A DNA stretch of 64,000 nt from Rugalucina vietnamica (GCA_964017185.1 OZ024879.1:43841883-43905882); one strand, 5' to 3'. Positions 10,721 through 21,772 are shown, counted from the first letter of the stretch. Notes: generated from the letters alone by a model not told the origin. Made by a program: numbers and translations.

Positions 10721-10985
10721 GGTACAAGTAGGCAAAGATCAGGAAAAGGCGCAATCAGAAAAAGATTTCCACTCCAAAAACCGAGGTGGGAAAAAACCAA
10801 ACTAACAATCAGGTACTTATACCATGAAACAATCGTAAGCCGAATGGGCAGCTATTTTCCCAATAGGTGGCCACTCAGTTACCTTAACTAAAAATATGAA
10901 AACATACATAAGGCGCCAACAGCACAAAAAATTTTTAAACACCAAGACATAAAACAAAAAGAACCACCACAGAGCTCGTTTGAAT
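10721..10985 (-). mobile_element. Penelope-like 3' tail, inverted, upstream of the 11.5-kb copy
   Basis: AAAAGGTACAAGTAGGCAAA, GGAAAAGGCGCAATCAG, CCACTCCAAAAACCGAGGTG, GCCGAATGGGCAGCTATTTT, AACACCAAGACATAAAAC, GAACCACCACAG. The 5' end is truncated there. 10,986-11,510 shows no recognised feature. Confidence 0.75.
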
Positions 10986-11514
10986 AGAAGAGCACAATAA
11001 ATTGAAATTTCAACTTATACACAACATAATTAATGACACGCACGTTGAAGATAGTGTTCGAACACAGAACACCAGACTTTGACGTGGTACCGTCTACTGG
11101 GATAATCGTATAAAATGCGACACTCTAATGCATATAGTATATGCTGTCTTTAGAATTTATTCTGGCCGAATTTGTAAATTAAATTTTATAGGATGTGCAT
11201 TTTCAGTGCGAGAACATGCCTATATCAACAACAATACGCGCAAGAGCGTGGTTGTTCGTCTCTCAGCAGTGAGAATGACCAACGTATTTCTTGAATATGG
11301 TTCGTGTGTTGGTGAGTTCTTTGGTGGCTGACTCTAAACAGAGCAAGTCGATGTCTTGGAATCTGCTGGTAGTCCATTAGTCTTGGCTTTGCGTTCTGTG
11401 TTTTCTTTATGCTTAACAGATTCCTTTTGTGTCATAGCTGCTCCTTTGTTGATGAGACCTCGCTACTTTGATCGCTCTGTTCCAAAGATCGCATTCGTCA
11501 GAGAGACTTTGAGG

Positions 11515-11655
11515 GTGTCTTCTTATGGTGACTTGGTTTACAAATTAAGGAAACTTATAGAAAGTAATGATTTTTCTTTACAGTTAAGAAAAATCATAAC
11601 ACTTTACAGACGCATAGGTTATAATTTGAATGCATGTCTGCATGCTTCGTGATTA
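11515..11655 (+). pseudogene. Penelope-like reverse transcriptase, C-terminal scrap
   Basis: The frame YGDLVYKLRKLIESNDFS...ITLYRRIGYNLN matches the last part of the copy at 7,225-7,350 with a few changes, then breaks near 11,640. The GRASD end follows in another frame near 11,710. It is the coding end of a second 5'-truncated copy. Confidence 0.7.
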
Positions 11656-12258
11656 CCCCAATCTTGGTTGATAACTATGTTGCCTTCTTTAATTGCACGC
11701 CGGTGGGTCGGGCGTCAGACTATGATGTCCCCGACATAAAGCTATTCATTTAGTTGGTTGGGGCCGGAGCTTCTTGTCTGTTGCTTGGCCAACCGGGGTT
11801 CAACTGGTGTTTTTTTTTTTCTTTTGCTCTGGGTTTCATTAAGTTATTCGGCACCCAGGGATCCCTTACTGAATCTATTGAGTCCTCGTTTTGGATTCAT
11901 CAAGGTGGTTATCACGATTTATTTGTTTGTTCTTGATGATGCATTCACTAGTTAGAGATTAACGAGGACCGAACAACTAGCTAAATGTTGTGAACCACTG
12001 CAGAAGATGGGAGTGAGATTAAATCGATTGAAGTCACCCCAGTTATTTTATATTACTGACCGTTCCAAGGCAATACTTCTGTTGTGGTTCCATTTGTTTA
12101 TGTTTTAGAATCGATTTTTGTGTTGTTTGAACCTTACGCACGTTTTCCAAATTTATTTAAGATCGGGTAACTGAGTGGTCGCCTATTAGGAAATAGCTTC
12201 GTACTCGGCTTACAGTGTATTTCCTGGTTGTAAGTACCTGATTGTCAATTTAGTTTAG
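11656..12258 (+). mobile_element. Penelope-like 3' tail, diverged second copy
   Basis: CGCCGGTGGGTCGGGCGTCA, TTATTCGGCACCCAGGGATC, TGAACCACTGCAGAAG, TATTACTGACCGTTCCAAGG, CTATTAGGAAATAGC, GTAAGTACCTGATTGTCAAT. It stops short of the usual CTCGGTTTTTGG end. It shares ATTTTATATT and CTTCTGTTGTGGTTCC with the tail at 47,000, so these two form a subfamily. 12,259-12,545 has nothing clear. Confidence 0.65.
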
Positions 12259-12545
12259 CCAGCTTGAACATTTTTGTAGCGTTTCTTTTGGTAAGAACGT
12301 TTTGTAAACAGGGCAAAGGGACACATATTTGTCTTACACACTTCCAGTGCCATGTGAAGCACGAGGTCATATATTGTTTACCGTCATAAAGTCGCATTAT
12401 TGAGAACATAGTTATTCAAGCAGTCCAATCAACAATGCATATCTGTATCAGATGTTAAGCGTCACCGTCAAAGTATTATACATATATACATTGCGGGTAT
12501 ATGTAATAATGTAATAAACAAAGAAATGCTTGTGACAGAATATCA

Positions 12546-12838
12546 TATCTGACCTGTATCACATTGCCAGAACTTTCTTCATCGATAAAGTATTTCTATT
12601 GCGACAAACTTAGGTCCAAAATGTTCAAGTTATTAAATTATTGTTTTCTGGAAATGTCAAGTTAGAAGCATGCCTGAAAGTGTTATAATTTCCACGTTCC
12701 TAATCTAATTTTATCGCAAGACATATTATTCAAGGAAGTGTTTTCTCTTCAGATTTGTTTTCCGCTTAATGACACTCATTTGCCTAATATTTGTTAGGCC
12801 ATTCAGTTCACATTTTAACCGATTTTATCAATTTTATG
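12546..12838 (+). repeat. Segment R2 of a collinear duplication
   Basis: TATCACATTGCCAGAAC, TTATTGTTTTCTGG, AGATTTGTTTTCCGCTTAA and CATTTGCCTAATATTTG match 38,715-38,990 in order with moderate divergence. Confidence 0.6.
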
Positions 12839-13007
12839 CTTGGTAATTGTGTTTGTTTTGTAACTAAATGCCCCAGTTCTCGTTTCCTGAGTATTTACCA
12901 GTACTAGGGAGAGTAAATGTGTGTTTCTAAAGCACTCGGCGTCTAATCCCCGACTAGGCCAGCGCGCTCCTATATTCCAGCAAACGGTTGTAGAGATATA
13001 AACATGA

Positions 13008-13125
13008 ATTGAGTTGTCGTTCAGCGTCCCAGTCAACAGCAACATGATCGTGTCTGGACGTTGCTTCCATTTATATATAACTTTTACCCGAAATAAGGAT
13101 GTCATAATATCCAAAAGGTGCTGCA
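13008..13125 (+). repeat. Family C repeat, truncated copy
   Basis: GCGTCCCAGTCAACAGCAAC, TGTCTGGACGTTGCTTCCAT, AAGGATGTCATAATATCC, AAAAGGTGCTGC: only the left third of the family, first of three copies in series. Confidence 0.6.
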
Positions 13126-13129
13126 AATA

Positions 13130-13460
13130 GTTTTGTTTGATTGAATTGATGCTTTACGTCCTAGTCAACAGCAATGGTCATGTCGGGACGTTGCCTCCAT
13201 TTTATTGGACTTTTACTCAACATTAGGATGTCATGACACTAAAAATGTGCTTCATAAATATAACCACCCAACTAAGCCAAATAATGCTTATATGAATGGT
13301 TGGTTTGACTGAACCACTCGTCCTTGGCAGGCTCAGACGTGAGCGGTTAACCAGTAATCAGATGATCGGTCGGTAGATTACAAGCTTTGTCTGGAGGCAC
13401 AAGCAGCGCATCTATTTCTCCTAGGCCCGAATGGGCGGGGACCCACATTCCCACCCGACC
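13130..13460 (+). repeat. Family C repeat, full copy
   Basis: TTGATGCTTTACGTCCTAGT, CAACAGCAATGGTCATGTCG, GGACGTTGCCTCC, TCAGACGTGAGCGGTTAACC, AGTAATCAGATG, GGAGGCACAAGCAG, GGGCGGGGACCCA. On the minus strand the family ends in GCATCAATTCAAACAAAC, a SINE-like tail. No clear tRNA box is visible, so I leave the class open. Confidence 0.6.
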
Positions 13461-13660
13461 ACCATTCAAATAGAACCACCCAACTAAATCAATAAGGGTT
13501 ATATATTTGGATGGTTTGACTTGACCACTTTTCATGAGTGATCAACCAGTAATAAGATGGCAAGTCACTAGTGTTTAAGCTTTGCTTGGAGGCACAAGCA
13601 GTCCATCTATTTCTTTAGGCCTCAAAGAGCGGGGGCCCATATTTTCACCCGATATCCATT
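13461..13660 (+). repeat. Family C repeat, 5'-truncated tandem copy
   Basis: Repeats the right two thirds of the preceding copy: AGAACCACCCAACTAAATC, CAACCAGTAATAAGATGG, GGAGGCACAAGCAGTCCATC, GAGCGGGGGCCCATATT. 13,661-14,600 holds no recognised gene. Confidence 0.6.
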
Positions 13661-14599
13661 TAAAGCTGTCATGGAATGCCATAGTGAAAAGGATGTCCAA
13701 TTCATGGGCTGAGAACTTCAGATTTCCTTTAATTGCTGGCATGATGGGCAGTTTAAAACAAATTGGTCTCGGTCCATTTTGAGGCTTTAAACCCCTGTGA
13801 GACTGTACTGTATGCATGGAAATTATCAAGTGATATACCGAAATAACAAGTACCCAGACGGGCCTGCTCTGGCAAAATATGTTTGATGTAGCGTTATAAA
13901 TAAAAAGTTATGCAGATATTTGATGTAAGGGGTTTTTGTATGACATCTGTTATTGAAGTCAAACTTGAAAGTTATCATAAGGAATAAAAGTTGAAGAGAT
14001 AAACATTATATCAAACATATGAATATAGAGATAAAAATAATGAACAACATAGCCACTCTGATATTTTCAGATTTTTATATCACCGGGCGCAAATCAACTG
14101 GGGGTCAAAATGTAAGGAGTGTAAGATTTCAAGGTGTTCTGTCAACAAATTTTAATACTTGTGGTTGTTATTCATTTTCTTACTGTTCATACTTATCTCA
14201 GGCCCCCAATTAGTTAACATTTGGTTAAGCTATTGTCCCTTGTTTACTTTTTATGAGTGTTTTTGTATTTTTCTTTTCTCCACCTTACAGCTATAAAATC
14301 ACAGAGACGCTATCATTTTTATAAACCATCCTTCATTTTTTATTGAGTCTCTTCAAAATATCAAATTAGAAGCATTACAGTATAAATAAGACCAGACGTG
14401 TCTGCCAAATAACAGTTTAAGTGTTTTAACCTAATGTCACACTATGGGGCCATTTTTTTGAAACTGTCCATTTGATTCTAGATGTCTCAGAAAATCATAT
14501 AAGCTTTTGTCGTGAAGGACAGTTTCCTAGCACCACTATACTGGGCAAGCCTTATTGCAAGTCCAATTCAAAATAAATAAATAATAAATGTTAACAGTT

Positions 14600-14870
14600 G
14601 GTTGTACGTTTCTCTTATAAACCTAGGATAGTAACTCATTACCCTACGTTTCTGGTCGGGAAAGCTAGGTGTCTCGATGGCCATTTACAGTACATTGTTT
14701 TTTTTTTTTTTGAACATCGGTTTTCTGTTAACAGACGCAGTATTCGAGACATTATCGATGGAATCTACGACAATCAAAGCGTCTTTAATCACGCGCCAAA
14801 TTCAGGAAATTTTCACAGAATTAGATTACAAAACACTATTTACAGAAATCAGCGCCTCAATTTAGCCGCG
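14600..14870 (+). repeat. Segment R3 of a collinear duplication
   Basis: AAACCTAGGATAGTAA, CAATCAAAGCGTCTTTAATC, AAACACTATTTACAGAAATC and AGCGCCTCAATTTAG have counterparts at 39,945-40,135 in the same order. Confidence 0.55.
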
Positions 14871-15062
14871 ACGCAAGGATAACAGTCTTCAGGATTTCCG
14901 ACAGGTCTGACAAAAACGGCGTGTGGAGTCTCAGTAAAAGGCAAAATATTGAAATTTCAGATTTAAGACAACGTGGGAGTGTACTTTCCGCGAGACGAAA
15001 ACAATGGCATCTTTGTTTTGCATAGGTACTAACCGATATTGTTATGGAGCTGCTCTTATTAA
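14862..15062 (+). repeat. MITE family A, diverged copy
   Basis: AGCCGCGACGCAAGG, ACAGGTCTGACAAAAACGGC, GAAATTTCAGATTTAAG, GAGACGAAAACAATGGC, CTTTGTTTTGCATAGG, GGAGCTGCTCTT. 15,063-15,527 shows nothing I recognise. Confidence 0.55.
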
Positions 15063-15527
15063 AACCCATCATGCTATATCACTTGTTACTTAGGGTTCTT
15101 CTTCCCTGAAGCCATAGACTGTGTTTTGCAAACGAAAGGAAAACTTATATTATTCAGATTTAGGCAAATACACCGTTCATCTACATGTAGATACCACAAA
15201 CGCGGAAATGCTTTCCTAACGGGCATGTAGACAATACTGTTTGAACGCCGGGAAAAGGAGTGAGTATTTATTGTCTTTAATTGTAACGAAGCTGCAATGA
15301 AAACGTACAAAACTTTGAAAATGTTTTCAAAACATCCTGCCTCAGAAATTCTATTGGTTAGTGAAATATCGGCTTATAAACCCCACTTGGATGCACAAAC
15401 CGAAATATCGTTTAGAATGTTTGTAAATCATTGTCAAAACACAAAAACTTTTTCCTAAGAGGCAGAAATCGTAAAAAGTGTTGCCTTTACAACAACCCAT
15501 GCCGAATTATATAACGAGAATAAAGAA

Positions 15528-15930
15528 ATATAAAACTGGGATCTTTTAAGAGCAGTGCACATATTAATGAGTAAGGGAATGGGCCTTACCGCGGTTTCGG
15601 CTTCTTAAGCCTCTTCAGTGACACTATATATTTGGCAACAAGGAGCCAAAGATAATTATTGTAATTTTGCCCCATTCAACAGTGTAGTCGATAGAAAGAC
15701 TAGAATAATCCAAATGGGGCCAAATATATCAAACGTTGGTAAGAAAATAAATCTAAGCCGATAATAAATTTTCTGAATTCTCAGAATACCCTCGCTGATC
15801 TCAAAAGATCAAAAGGAGAATATAATCTGCACTACGGATGATGTACGTGGAGACTTTTAGGGCCTCAACATAGCACAACACCAGCTGCAGTAATAGCAAA
15901 TAAAAATACAACTGAGCTTCTTTAAGACCA
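15528..15930 (+). repeat. Family D repeat copy
   Basis: AAACTGGGATCTTTTAAGAG, CTTACCGCGGTTTCGGCTTC, GGCAACAAGGAGCCAAAG, GATGATGTACGTGGAG, GCTGCAGTAATAGCAAATA, then the start block again as CAACTGAGCTTCTTTAAGAC. 15,931-16,606 shows nothing recognised. Confidence 0.6.
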
Positions 15931-16606
15931 GTACACCTATAACAAATTGTGTACTCTCATTAATATGGTGCAACATACCACGGTTCGAGTTTTAAGGCAG
16001 GTGAAACAAACACGGAATATTCCTAACACGGATTTATTAAAATATAAAATGGTCGTATTTTAAGGAAAACTGGCTGTGGTCGTTGAAACAAATTTTATAC
16101 CTTAAGTTGGTTTCAAACTATGTCTAAATATGGCTGTGTAAGCATCGCGATAAAAGTACAGGGACCATGGACGAGAGCAGATATGTAATTGATAGTTTGG
16201 ACTTCATGGCAAGACTTCGCATTATTGACCAACCGTTAACTCATGAATCCTAGACAAGTTTTTCTGGTTTTGAGTCAACTGCAAATACCAACAACGTGAA
16301 AGCAGAGCAGACAGGGAGTTCAAAGGAAAAGAAAGAAAATGAATTCAATTGAACATGACAGTGATACTGATCCTCTATAGGATCTATTTCCAGTAAACAA
16401 GTTGAAGAAACAAGTAAGGAAAAAATATTCAAAGTTATTGGACGGGCAGGGTCGAACAGAAAGGCTGCGTATTTTTGGGAAAAGCTATGAAGTTAACAGT
16501 TGTAAGCAAATGCGTAGTAGAAATATCAATAAGGACCGTGAAGAAAAATGTAAATATCATTAACACAAACATTTTTCAGATGAAGGCAATTTTCTACCTA
16601 CATTGC

Positions 16607-16885
16607 ATAACGAAAACTTGCCCATGCCATATACAGAGAAATTTTTCAACATTAAAAATTAAAAATTTCATTGGAAAAATGATATTTTTCTTATTTTTGC
16701 TCAAAACATAGATTGTGGGTACACGTTAGAACCGCCTCGCCGAGGTGGTCCTAACGAGTACCCACAATCTATGATTTGGAGCAAAAATAAGAAAAAATAA
16801 ATATACCCCTGCAAACCCCAGTTTTACTATATGAAAGTGGGGTTTAAGGGGGTATATATTGCTCGGACATGTTTTCCTCATGGGG
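16607..16885 (-). mobile_element. MITE family B with near-perfect central palindrome
   Basis: The ends are CGAAAACTTGCCCATG and CGGACATGTTTTCCTCATG. The centre at 16,711-16,771 is GATTGTGGGTACACGTTAGA ACCGCCTCG and its near-complement CGAGGTGGTCCTAACGAGTA, a long hairpin. Flanks carry TTGCTCAAAACATA and GGAGCAAAAATAAGAAAAAA. The best-preserved copy for defining the family centre. Confidence 0.7.
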
Positions 16886-16929
16886 GTTTGGTGACATCTC
16901 CAGCATCAGTTTCAGCTGGATTTTTGAAA

Positions 16930-18265
16930 TCAAATCGAGAATGTAAGCATAATGCCCGAAACAAAGGACATCAAGGCGTACGATTCTCTACCACAAGGTT
17001 ATGATGACATTCCGGTATGTAAAACTAATTTCTTACATACACTTGACAAAAGTGTGCAGGTAATAGGGACAGCATTTGACACACAAACTGTTGCAGAAGT
17101 TACCAACCCAAATTACAGAGGACAACACGACTGCGGAAGGAAAACAAACAGTAAATAATCGTGTTGAGGATTTTCCAAGTATAAAGAGTCATTAAAGAAA
17201 AGATTCCATAAAATATATGTCTTCAAGTTCAAATGTCGTCAAAATGTATTGTACTCCCTATACTTGGAAAAGCAGGCAAATAAGGCTAGCATTCATTCAC
17301 CTGTGACTAAGTCCTATTACAGAACGGTTTTCAACACAGAATATAACCTAGCATTTCATACGCCCATCAAAGACCAGTTCGACATTTGCAAGCTGTAAAG
17401 AAAAAAGCATATTATCACCACTTGTCAAATAAAAGAGCATCAACAACCAGAAACAGATCCAGATAAATTTAAAGGCCAAATACATGACACAGATTTTGCT
17501 GCTGCATGTTTTGATTTAGAAGAAGTTACATTGATACCACATATTGAATCCATACTCTACTATAAGAGAAGGTTAAACACATTCAATTTCACAGTGAACA
17601 ATAAGGGAAATAAGAATGGTTACTGTTATAATTGTGTTTGAAATGACACAGTGTTTTGCTAGGTGCATCTGAAATTGTTTCTTGTGTACTATATCTTATT
17701 AAAAATCAAGGAACAACATTTCGTATTTTATCCAGACAATTGTTGCGGCAACCATGCTTTGGTACGCCCTCAATAAACTCAATCCCTACTCCCTAGAGCA
17801 TAAGTACATAGAATAAGGTCATACTAAGTAGATTCGTTTATATACTTCATTGGGCAGTCACAATTATAACAGCTAAGTCAGGACACCCCAATATAGACAC
17901 GGAAAATGATCTAACTGTTGATTTTTTCGACTTTAAATATCTTGCAGGAAATGTAAGAAACTTTGATCAAGATACAGAACGTTCGAAGATCCACTGGAAT
18001 AGAATCAAAACTATAAAGATATTTCCAGATAACCTTAATGTGGCGAGGGTCCAATATGACTACGATGGTGAAGTTAATGAATTGGATATAATGCTACGTA
18101 CTAGAAGGTCTCAGGACCTTTCCCCAACTGATCAGTGTCTAAAGCAATTAAGACCGCAGGCCCCTAAAATCCCATAACAGAAATTCAAAGATCTAGTCTT
18201 TCTGCGCAAGAAAAGTATAACTCCAAGAGTTTACCATGGTTTTGAGGTACTGCTGCCACATGAAC
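16930..18265 (+). pseudogene. Decayed transposon-type gene with YSDNCxGQN-like motif
   Basis: No frame stays open, but consecutive short frames give recognisable blocks in the right order: VCKTNFLHTLD near 17,020, DFPSIKSH near 17,170, YYRTVFNTEYNLAFHTPIKD near 17,325-17,380, FAAACFDLEEV near 17,500, YYKRRLNTFNFTVNN near 17,560-17,600, and FYPDNCCGN near 17,726-17,750. The last is a decayed form of Y-S-D-N-C-x-G-Q-N. RNFDQDTER follows near 17,960 and PRVYHGF near 18,225. This matches a large, mostly uncharacterised family repeated in cnidarian, arthropod and mollusc genomes, which I believe contains DUF7869. The name is from memory. Many stops and frameshifts: a dead copy. Confidence 0.6.
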
Positions 18266-18586
18266 TGAATAAGTAGTCGTGTTATGATTATAAAATGTGC
18301 GTAGCAACCTTGCTCTGAAATTGTAAAGTAATGTTGAAGTCTGAATCTAGAGATGTTGCTGTTGTTTGCAAGCCGTTTAAATAGTATGTATTTAATACCA
18401 AGGATGTGACAGTATACTTCTAGCACTGGCAGTGCTAATTTGGTACCTGATATAAGTTTGTTTCATCTTCAAGAACATGTGGTGTGTTATGCATTGTATT
18501 AAATTGGCGTTTTTAAATATATACTAGGACTGAAATGTGTTTCTGAGGTTGACTCGTTTCCGAAATTCAAATGCTTACTATTCTGA

Positions 18587-18765
18587 TATAATGCGTTTTA
18601 ATTGAAGTATTGAAAATTAAAACCTTTTATCACAGCTTACAATGTCAGGAGTTATCTAACTTCTTTTCAAGCGCTCTGCAAATTTCAGAGGAGTGGTGCT
18701 TTTATCAGTTTGATAATTGAGTTGTAAACCTTTTGTTTTTTTTTTTTTTTTTAACTTTTTAAACA
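18587..18765 (+). repeat. Direct repeat, left copy, bounding the nested block
   Basis: ATAATGCGTTTTAATTGAAG, AATGTCAGGAGTTATCTAAC, TTCTTTTCAAGCGCTCTGCA, AATTTCAGAGGAG, CTTTTATCAGTTTGATAATT. The same blocks stand at 35,594-35,785 in the same orientation, 17 kb away, just outside the DIRS-like remnants. Possibly one pair of that element's split direct repeats. 18,766-19,237 shows no other feature. Confidence 0.6.
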
Positions 18766-19237
18766 TTTTTGTTGGATTCTGTGCGTGAGTTTATTTTCTG
18801 TTGTTACTATGACTTTTAAGTAAATATAATTTGTTGCATTGGCGATGTTTGTTGATTTAAAATGTTAGTTCTGATCAGATTCGGATGATCTGTTGATCGC
18901 CGTATGCATAATTTTCTGTTTTCCTACTCGTTTTAACTCTTCGGCGTCGTTATATTTTCGTAAAGTTGAATTTATGAGTTTCGTGTTTGTCGTAGAAGCT
19001 GCATTTTTATATTATTGTCAATTTATTTCAGATTTTGGCCGGGTTTGCCCGTTTTTTTTTGCAGCTCGGGGGATGTTTTGGCATTCCGTTGCCTGTTACG
19101 AATGTTAATTCCGTCATTCGTCTTGTTTTCCCTTGTGAGCCCCCTCTTGTCTGTGTTTCAATTTATTTTCTTTGTTTCAGTTCAGCTGTAGGCGTATTAG
19201 CTCTGTATAGGTTCTGAGTCAGCAGAACTTACTTTGG

Positions 19238-19565
19238 GGCACCCGGATAGCTCAGTCGGTAGCGCGTTTGGCTTCTGACTAGCTATGTACCTCTGCCGTG
19301 CAGGTTCGAATCCCATTGAAGACGCCAGTAAAATCTATCAATTATTTAAAAAAACTATCAATGGTTCTTGCATCGGTATGTACCAATGGTTTGACTGTCA
19401 CCTTCCGGGCGCGGTGGTTTCACAGGGTATTTCCCGACCGAACGTCGAGAACTGCCCTGGCTTTCCCCCACCACTAGACAGTCGCCGTCTAAGAAGCAGA
19501 ATTGCTTAGCTAAGTAGAAATGCCTAGCTTGACGTCAATCTCCAGTAAGTAAGTAAGTTAAGTAA
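19238..19565 (+). repeat. tRNA-derived SINE with (TAAG)n tail
   Basis: Head GGCACCCGGATAGCTCAGTC (A box) and GGTTCGAATCCC (B box) about 50 bases on, so it carries an internal RNA polymerase III promoter of tRNA origin. A 230-bp body includes GGGCGCGGTGGTTTCACAGG and CACCACTAGACAGTCGCCGT. The end is AGTAAGTAAGTAAGTTAAG. A tetranucleotide tail instead of poly(A) suggests mobilisation by a partner LINE with such an end. 19,566-20,290 is T-rich with homopolymer runs and nothing else. Confidence 0.75.
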
Positions 19566-20290
19566 TCGTTTCATTTGTGTAGCGTTCGTTTTCAGTAAGC
19601 ATACATGCGCGAGAGCTTGACTTTATGAGTCATATACTTATACTGTACTGACTTTACTGTGTGGCAGTGTGTGCTTTTATCGCACTTTTTATTTTTTTAG
19701 TTTCGGTTGTTGAGCCAAGGAAAATATATTTTGCAGACGAGTTTATTAAGTTTGTTTTTTTTCATGTTTCATGTTTATACTTCGTTATTTTACAGCGCAA
19801 ATGAATGACGAATTTACTTAGTTGTTGTGATGATTAGAGGCACATATTGCTGCCATTTGCAGATTGTTACTCAGTTGTTATTGACAATTCTAAATCATAC
19901 TGATACTGTTTTAGATTTTTTTTTTATTTATTTTTTTTTTATTTTTTTTTTAATAATGCACTTTAATACATCTTTTCCTATATCAATTTGTTAACTTTAT
20001 AAATTTATTTATTATTATTCATTTTACTGAACTTCAATGTTTTCGCAGTTGGTGTTAATTTAATATTTGTGTTTCATTTTTTAAATTTTATTTATAAGTT
20101 TTTGTCAGGCTGCCCTAGATCTCAACTAAATTTGTTGTGATAGGTGCCTAGGTGCCTGTGTGTTTGGAATATGTTGCTATATTTGCAATATGCTCTTTTT
20201 GTGTGTGCCTTAGCGCTTTATTAATTTGTTTTACTTTATTTATTTATTTATTTATTTATTTTTTTTTTAATGTTGTCATTTATCATTTTG

Positions 20291-20663
20291 AAGAAGGTAC
20301 AAGTAGGCAAAGATCAGGAAAAGGCGCAATCAGCAAAAGATTCCCACTTCAAAAACCCGAGGTGGGGAAAAAAACAAACTAACAATCAGTTACCTATACC
20401 ATGAAAACATTTCGTAAGCCGAATGAGCAGCTATTTTCCCAATAGGTGACCAATCAGTTACCTTAACTTAACTAAAAATATGATAACATACATAAGGCGC
20501 CAATAACACAAAAATATTAAACACCAAGACATAAAACAAAAAGAACCACCACAGAAGTATCGACTTGGAACGATCAGTAACAAAAAGTTTTTGGCGGGCT
20601 TAAATCGATTTTACACGGCCGTAACCTCACCCTCAGCTACTGCAGTGGTTCATAACATTTAGT
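20291..20663 (-). mobile_element. Penelope-like 3' tail abutting the DIRS-like gag start
   Basis: Reverse copy from AAGGTACAAGTAGGCAAAG through CTTGGAACGATCAGTAAC, CGATTTTACACGGCCGTAAC and ACTGCAGTGGTTCATAAC, truncated exactly before the ATG at 20,664. It would have removed or separated whatever lay directly upstream of gag. Confidence 0.75.
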
Positions 20664-21257
20664 ATGCCACCTAAATCGACTAAAAGGGCAGCTGCCAAGC
20701 AGGCGAAGATGGTCAATTGTCCCTATCGGAAGAGCAACTTAAGCAGGTGGCCGATAGAGTGGTTCAGCAGAGCTCTATTCCTGCAGCTTCGTCGGTGGTT
20801 TCCACAACTGTGCCATCAACAATCACTGTCAGTTCGCCTACTGTACCATCTAGTTCTATTGCCTCTTCTTTGCCGGCAGTGTCAGGTAATTTATCACTTG
20901 ATATTGGTGCTGATTCTGATACACTCCGGCAGACTGAGAGTGCTTTTCAGGCTTTAGACGTTAATGTCCCGGACAACGTTAAGCAAAAAATCGTCAATGG
21001 CGATTATATTGACCTAGGTCAGTTATTGCAACGTCGCCCTGGCCCAGACAAGTCAAGATGTTTAACTATTGAAGATGGCCTTTTGGTTGTGCAACCGAAG
21101 CCATTTACAGCCAAAATAACAGATATTAATCAATGGACTGATGCTTTTGTAATTTATGCCAGCATTTATTCTGCTGTTCACCCAGCGAGTACGTCGGGTT
21201 TATTCAAATATATGCATACTGTTCGTTTAGGGGCCAAGCGGTCTTTAGTAACTTTGT
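20664..21257 (+). pseudogene. DIRS-like gag, N-terminal part
   Basis: Starts ATGCCACC at 20,664 with a basic head (PPKSTKRAAAKQAK). It changes frame near 20,712, then runs LSEEQLKQVADRVVQQ, a Ser/Thr/Val-rich stretch, and the conserved YIDLGQLLQ...LTIEDGLLVVQPK...INQWTDAFVIYASIYSAVHP block (about 21,000-21,190) and YMHTVRLGAKRS. This block is the hallmark of DIRS-type gag proteins in animals. After that the coding is cut by a Penelope-like tail and continues at 21,541. Capsid-like role is family knowledge. The frameshift and the insertion make it non-functional. Confidence 0.65.
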
Positions 21258-21540
21258 GTTACTGATCGTTCCAAGTCGATACTTCTGTGGTGGTTCTTTT
21301 TGTTTTATGTCTTGGTGTTTAAAATTTTTTGTGCTGTTGGCGCCTTATGTATGTTTTGATATTTTTAGTTAAGGTAACTGAGTGGTCACCTATTGGGAAA
21401 ATAGCTGCTCAATCGGCTTACGATATGTTTCATGGTATAAGTACCTGATTGTTAGTTTGTTTTTTCCCACCTCGGTTTTTGGAGTGGGAATCTTTTTCTG
21501 ATTGCGCCTTTTCCTGATCTTTGCCTACTTGTCCCTTTTT
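21258..21540 (+). mobile_element. Penelope-like 3' tail inserted in DIRS-like gag
   Basis: Starts at TGTGTTACTGATCGTTCC and ends CTACTTGTCCCTTTTT. Gag coding before it stops at GAKRS and after it resumes at LGFTFYNEKVRLRKA, so it is a clean insertion. With the reverse tail at 20,291 it forms an inverted pair with both 3' ends facing outward. Confidence 0.75.
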
Positions 21541-21772
21541 AGGGTTAGGCTTTACGTTTTATAATGAAAAGGTCCGCCTCCGGAAAGCAGATAATCCATC
21601 CTCGTCGTGGGGTGTAGTGGACCAGGAATTATGGCTGTTTACTCCGTCAGTCTTTGGCTCTAATAGAGGTCTCAAATGTTACATCTTTAATTTTTCTGGT
21701 AGTTGCTCGAAACCCCAGTCTTTTTACTTGCATAGATGTCTTTCATGCTCGGGGGCTCATCCCGCTTGACCC
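21541..21772 (+). pseudogene. DIRS-like gag, C-terminal part with CCCH-like finger
   Basis: Continues gag: LGFTFYNEKVRLRKA, SSSWGVVDQELWL, then CYIFNFSGSCSKPQ and HRCLSCSGAHPA, a cysteine/histidine finger in the position where DIRS-type gag proteins carry their nucleic-acid-binding domain. It ends at a TGA near 21,770. It is separated from the N-terminal part by the 283-bp tail. Confidence 0.6.

Noticed and set aside
20291..21540. A transposon with 290-bp inverted terminal repeats carrying gag
   Set aside because: Both arms are tails of the Penelope family with family-specific 3' ends, and gag continues beyond the right arm, so these are two separate insertions.
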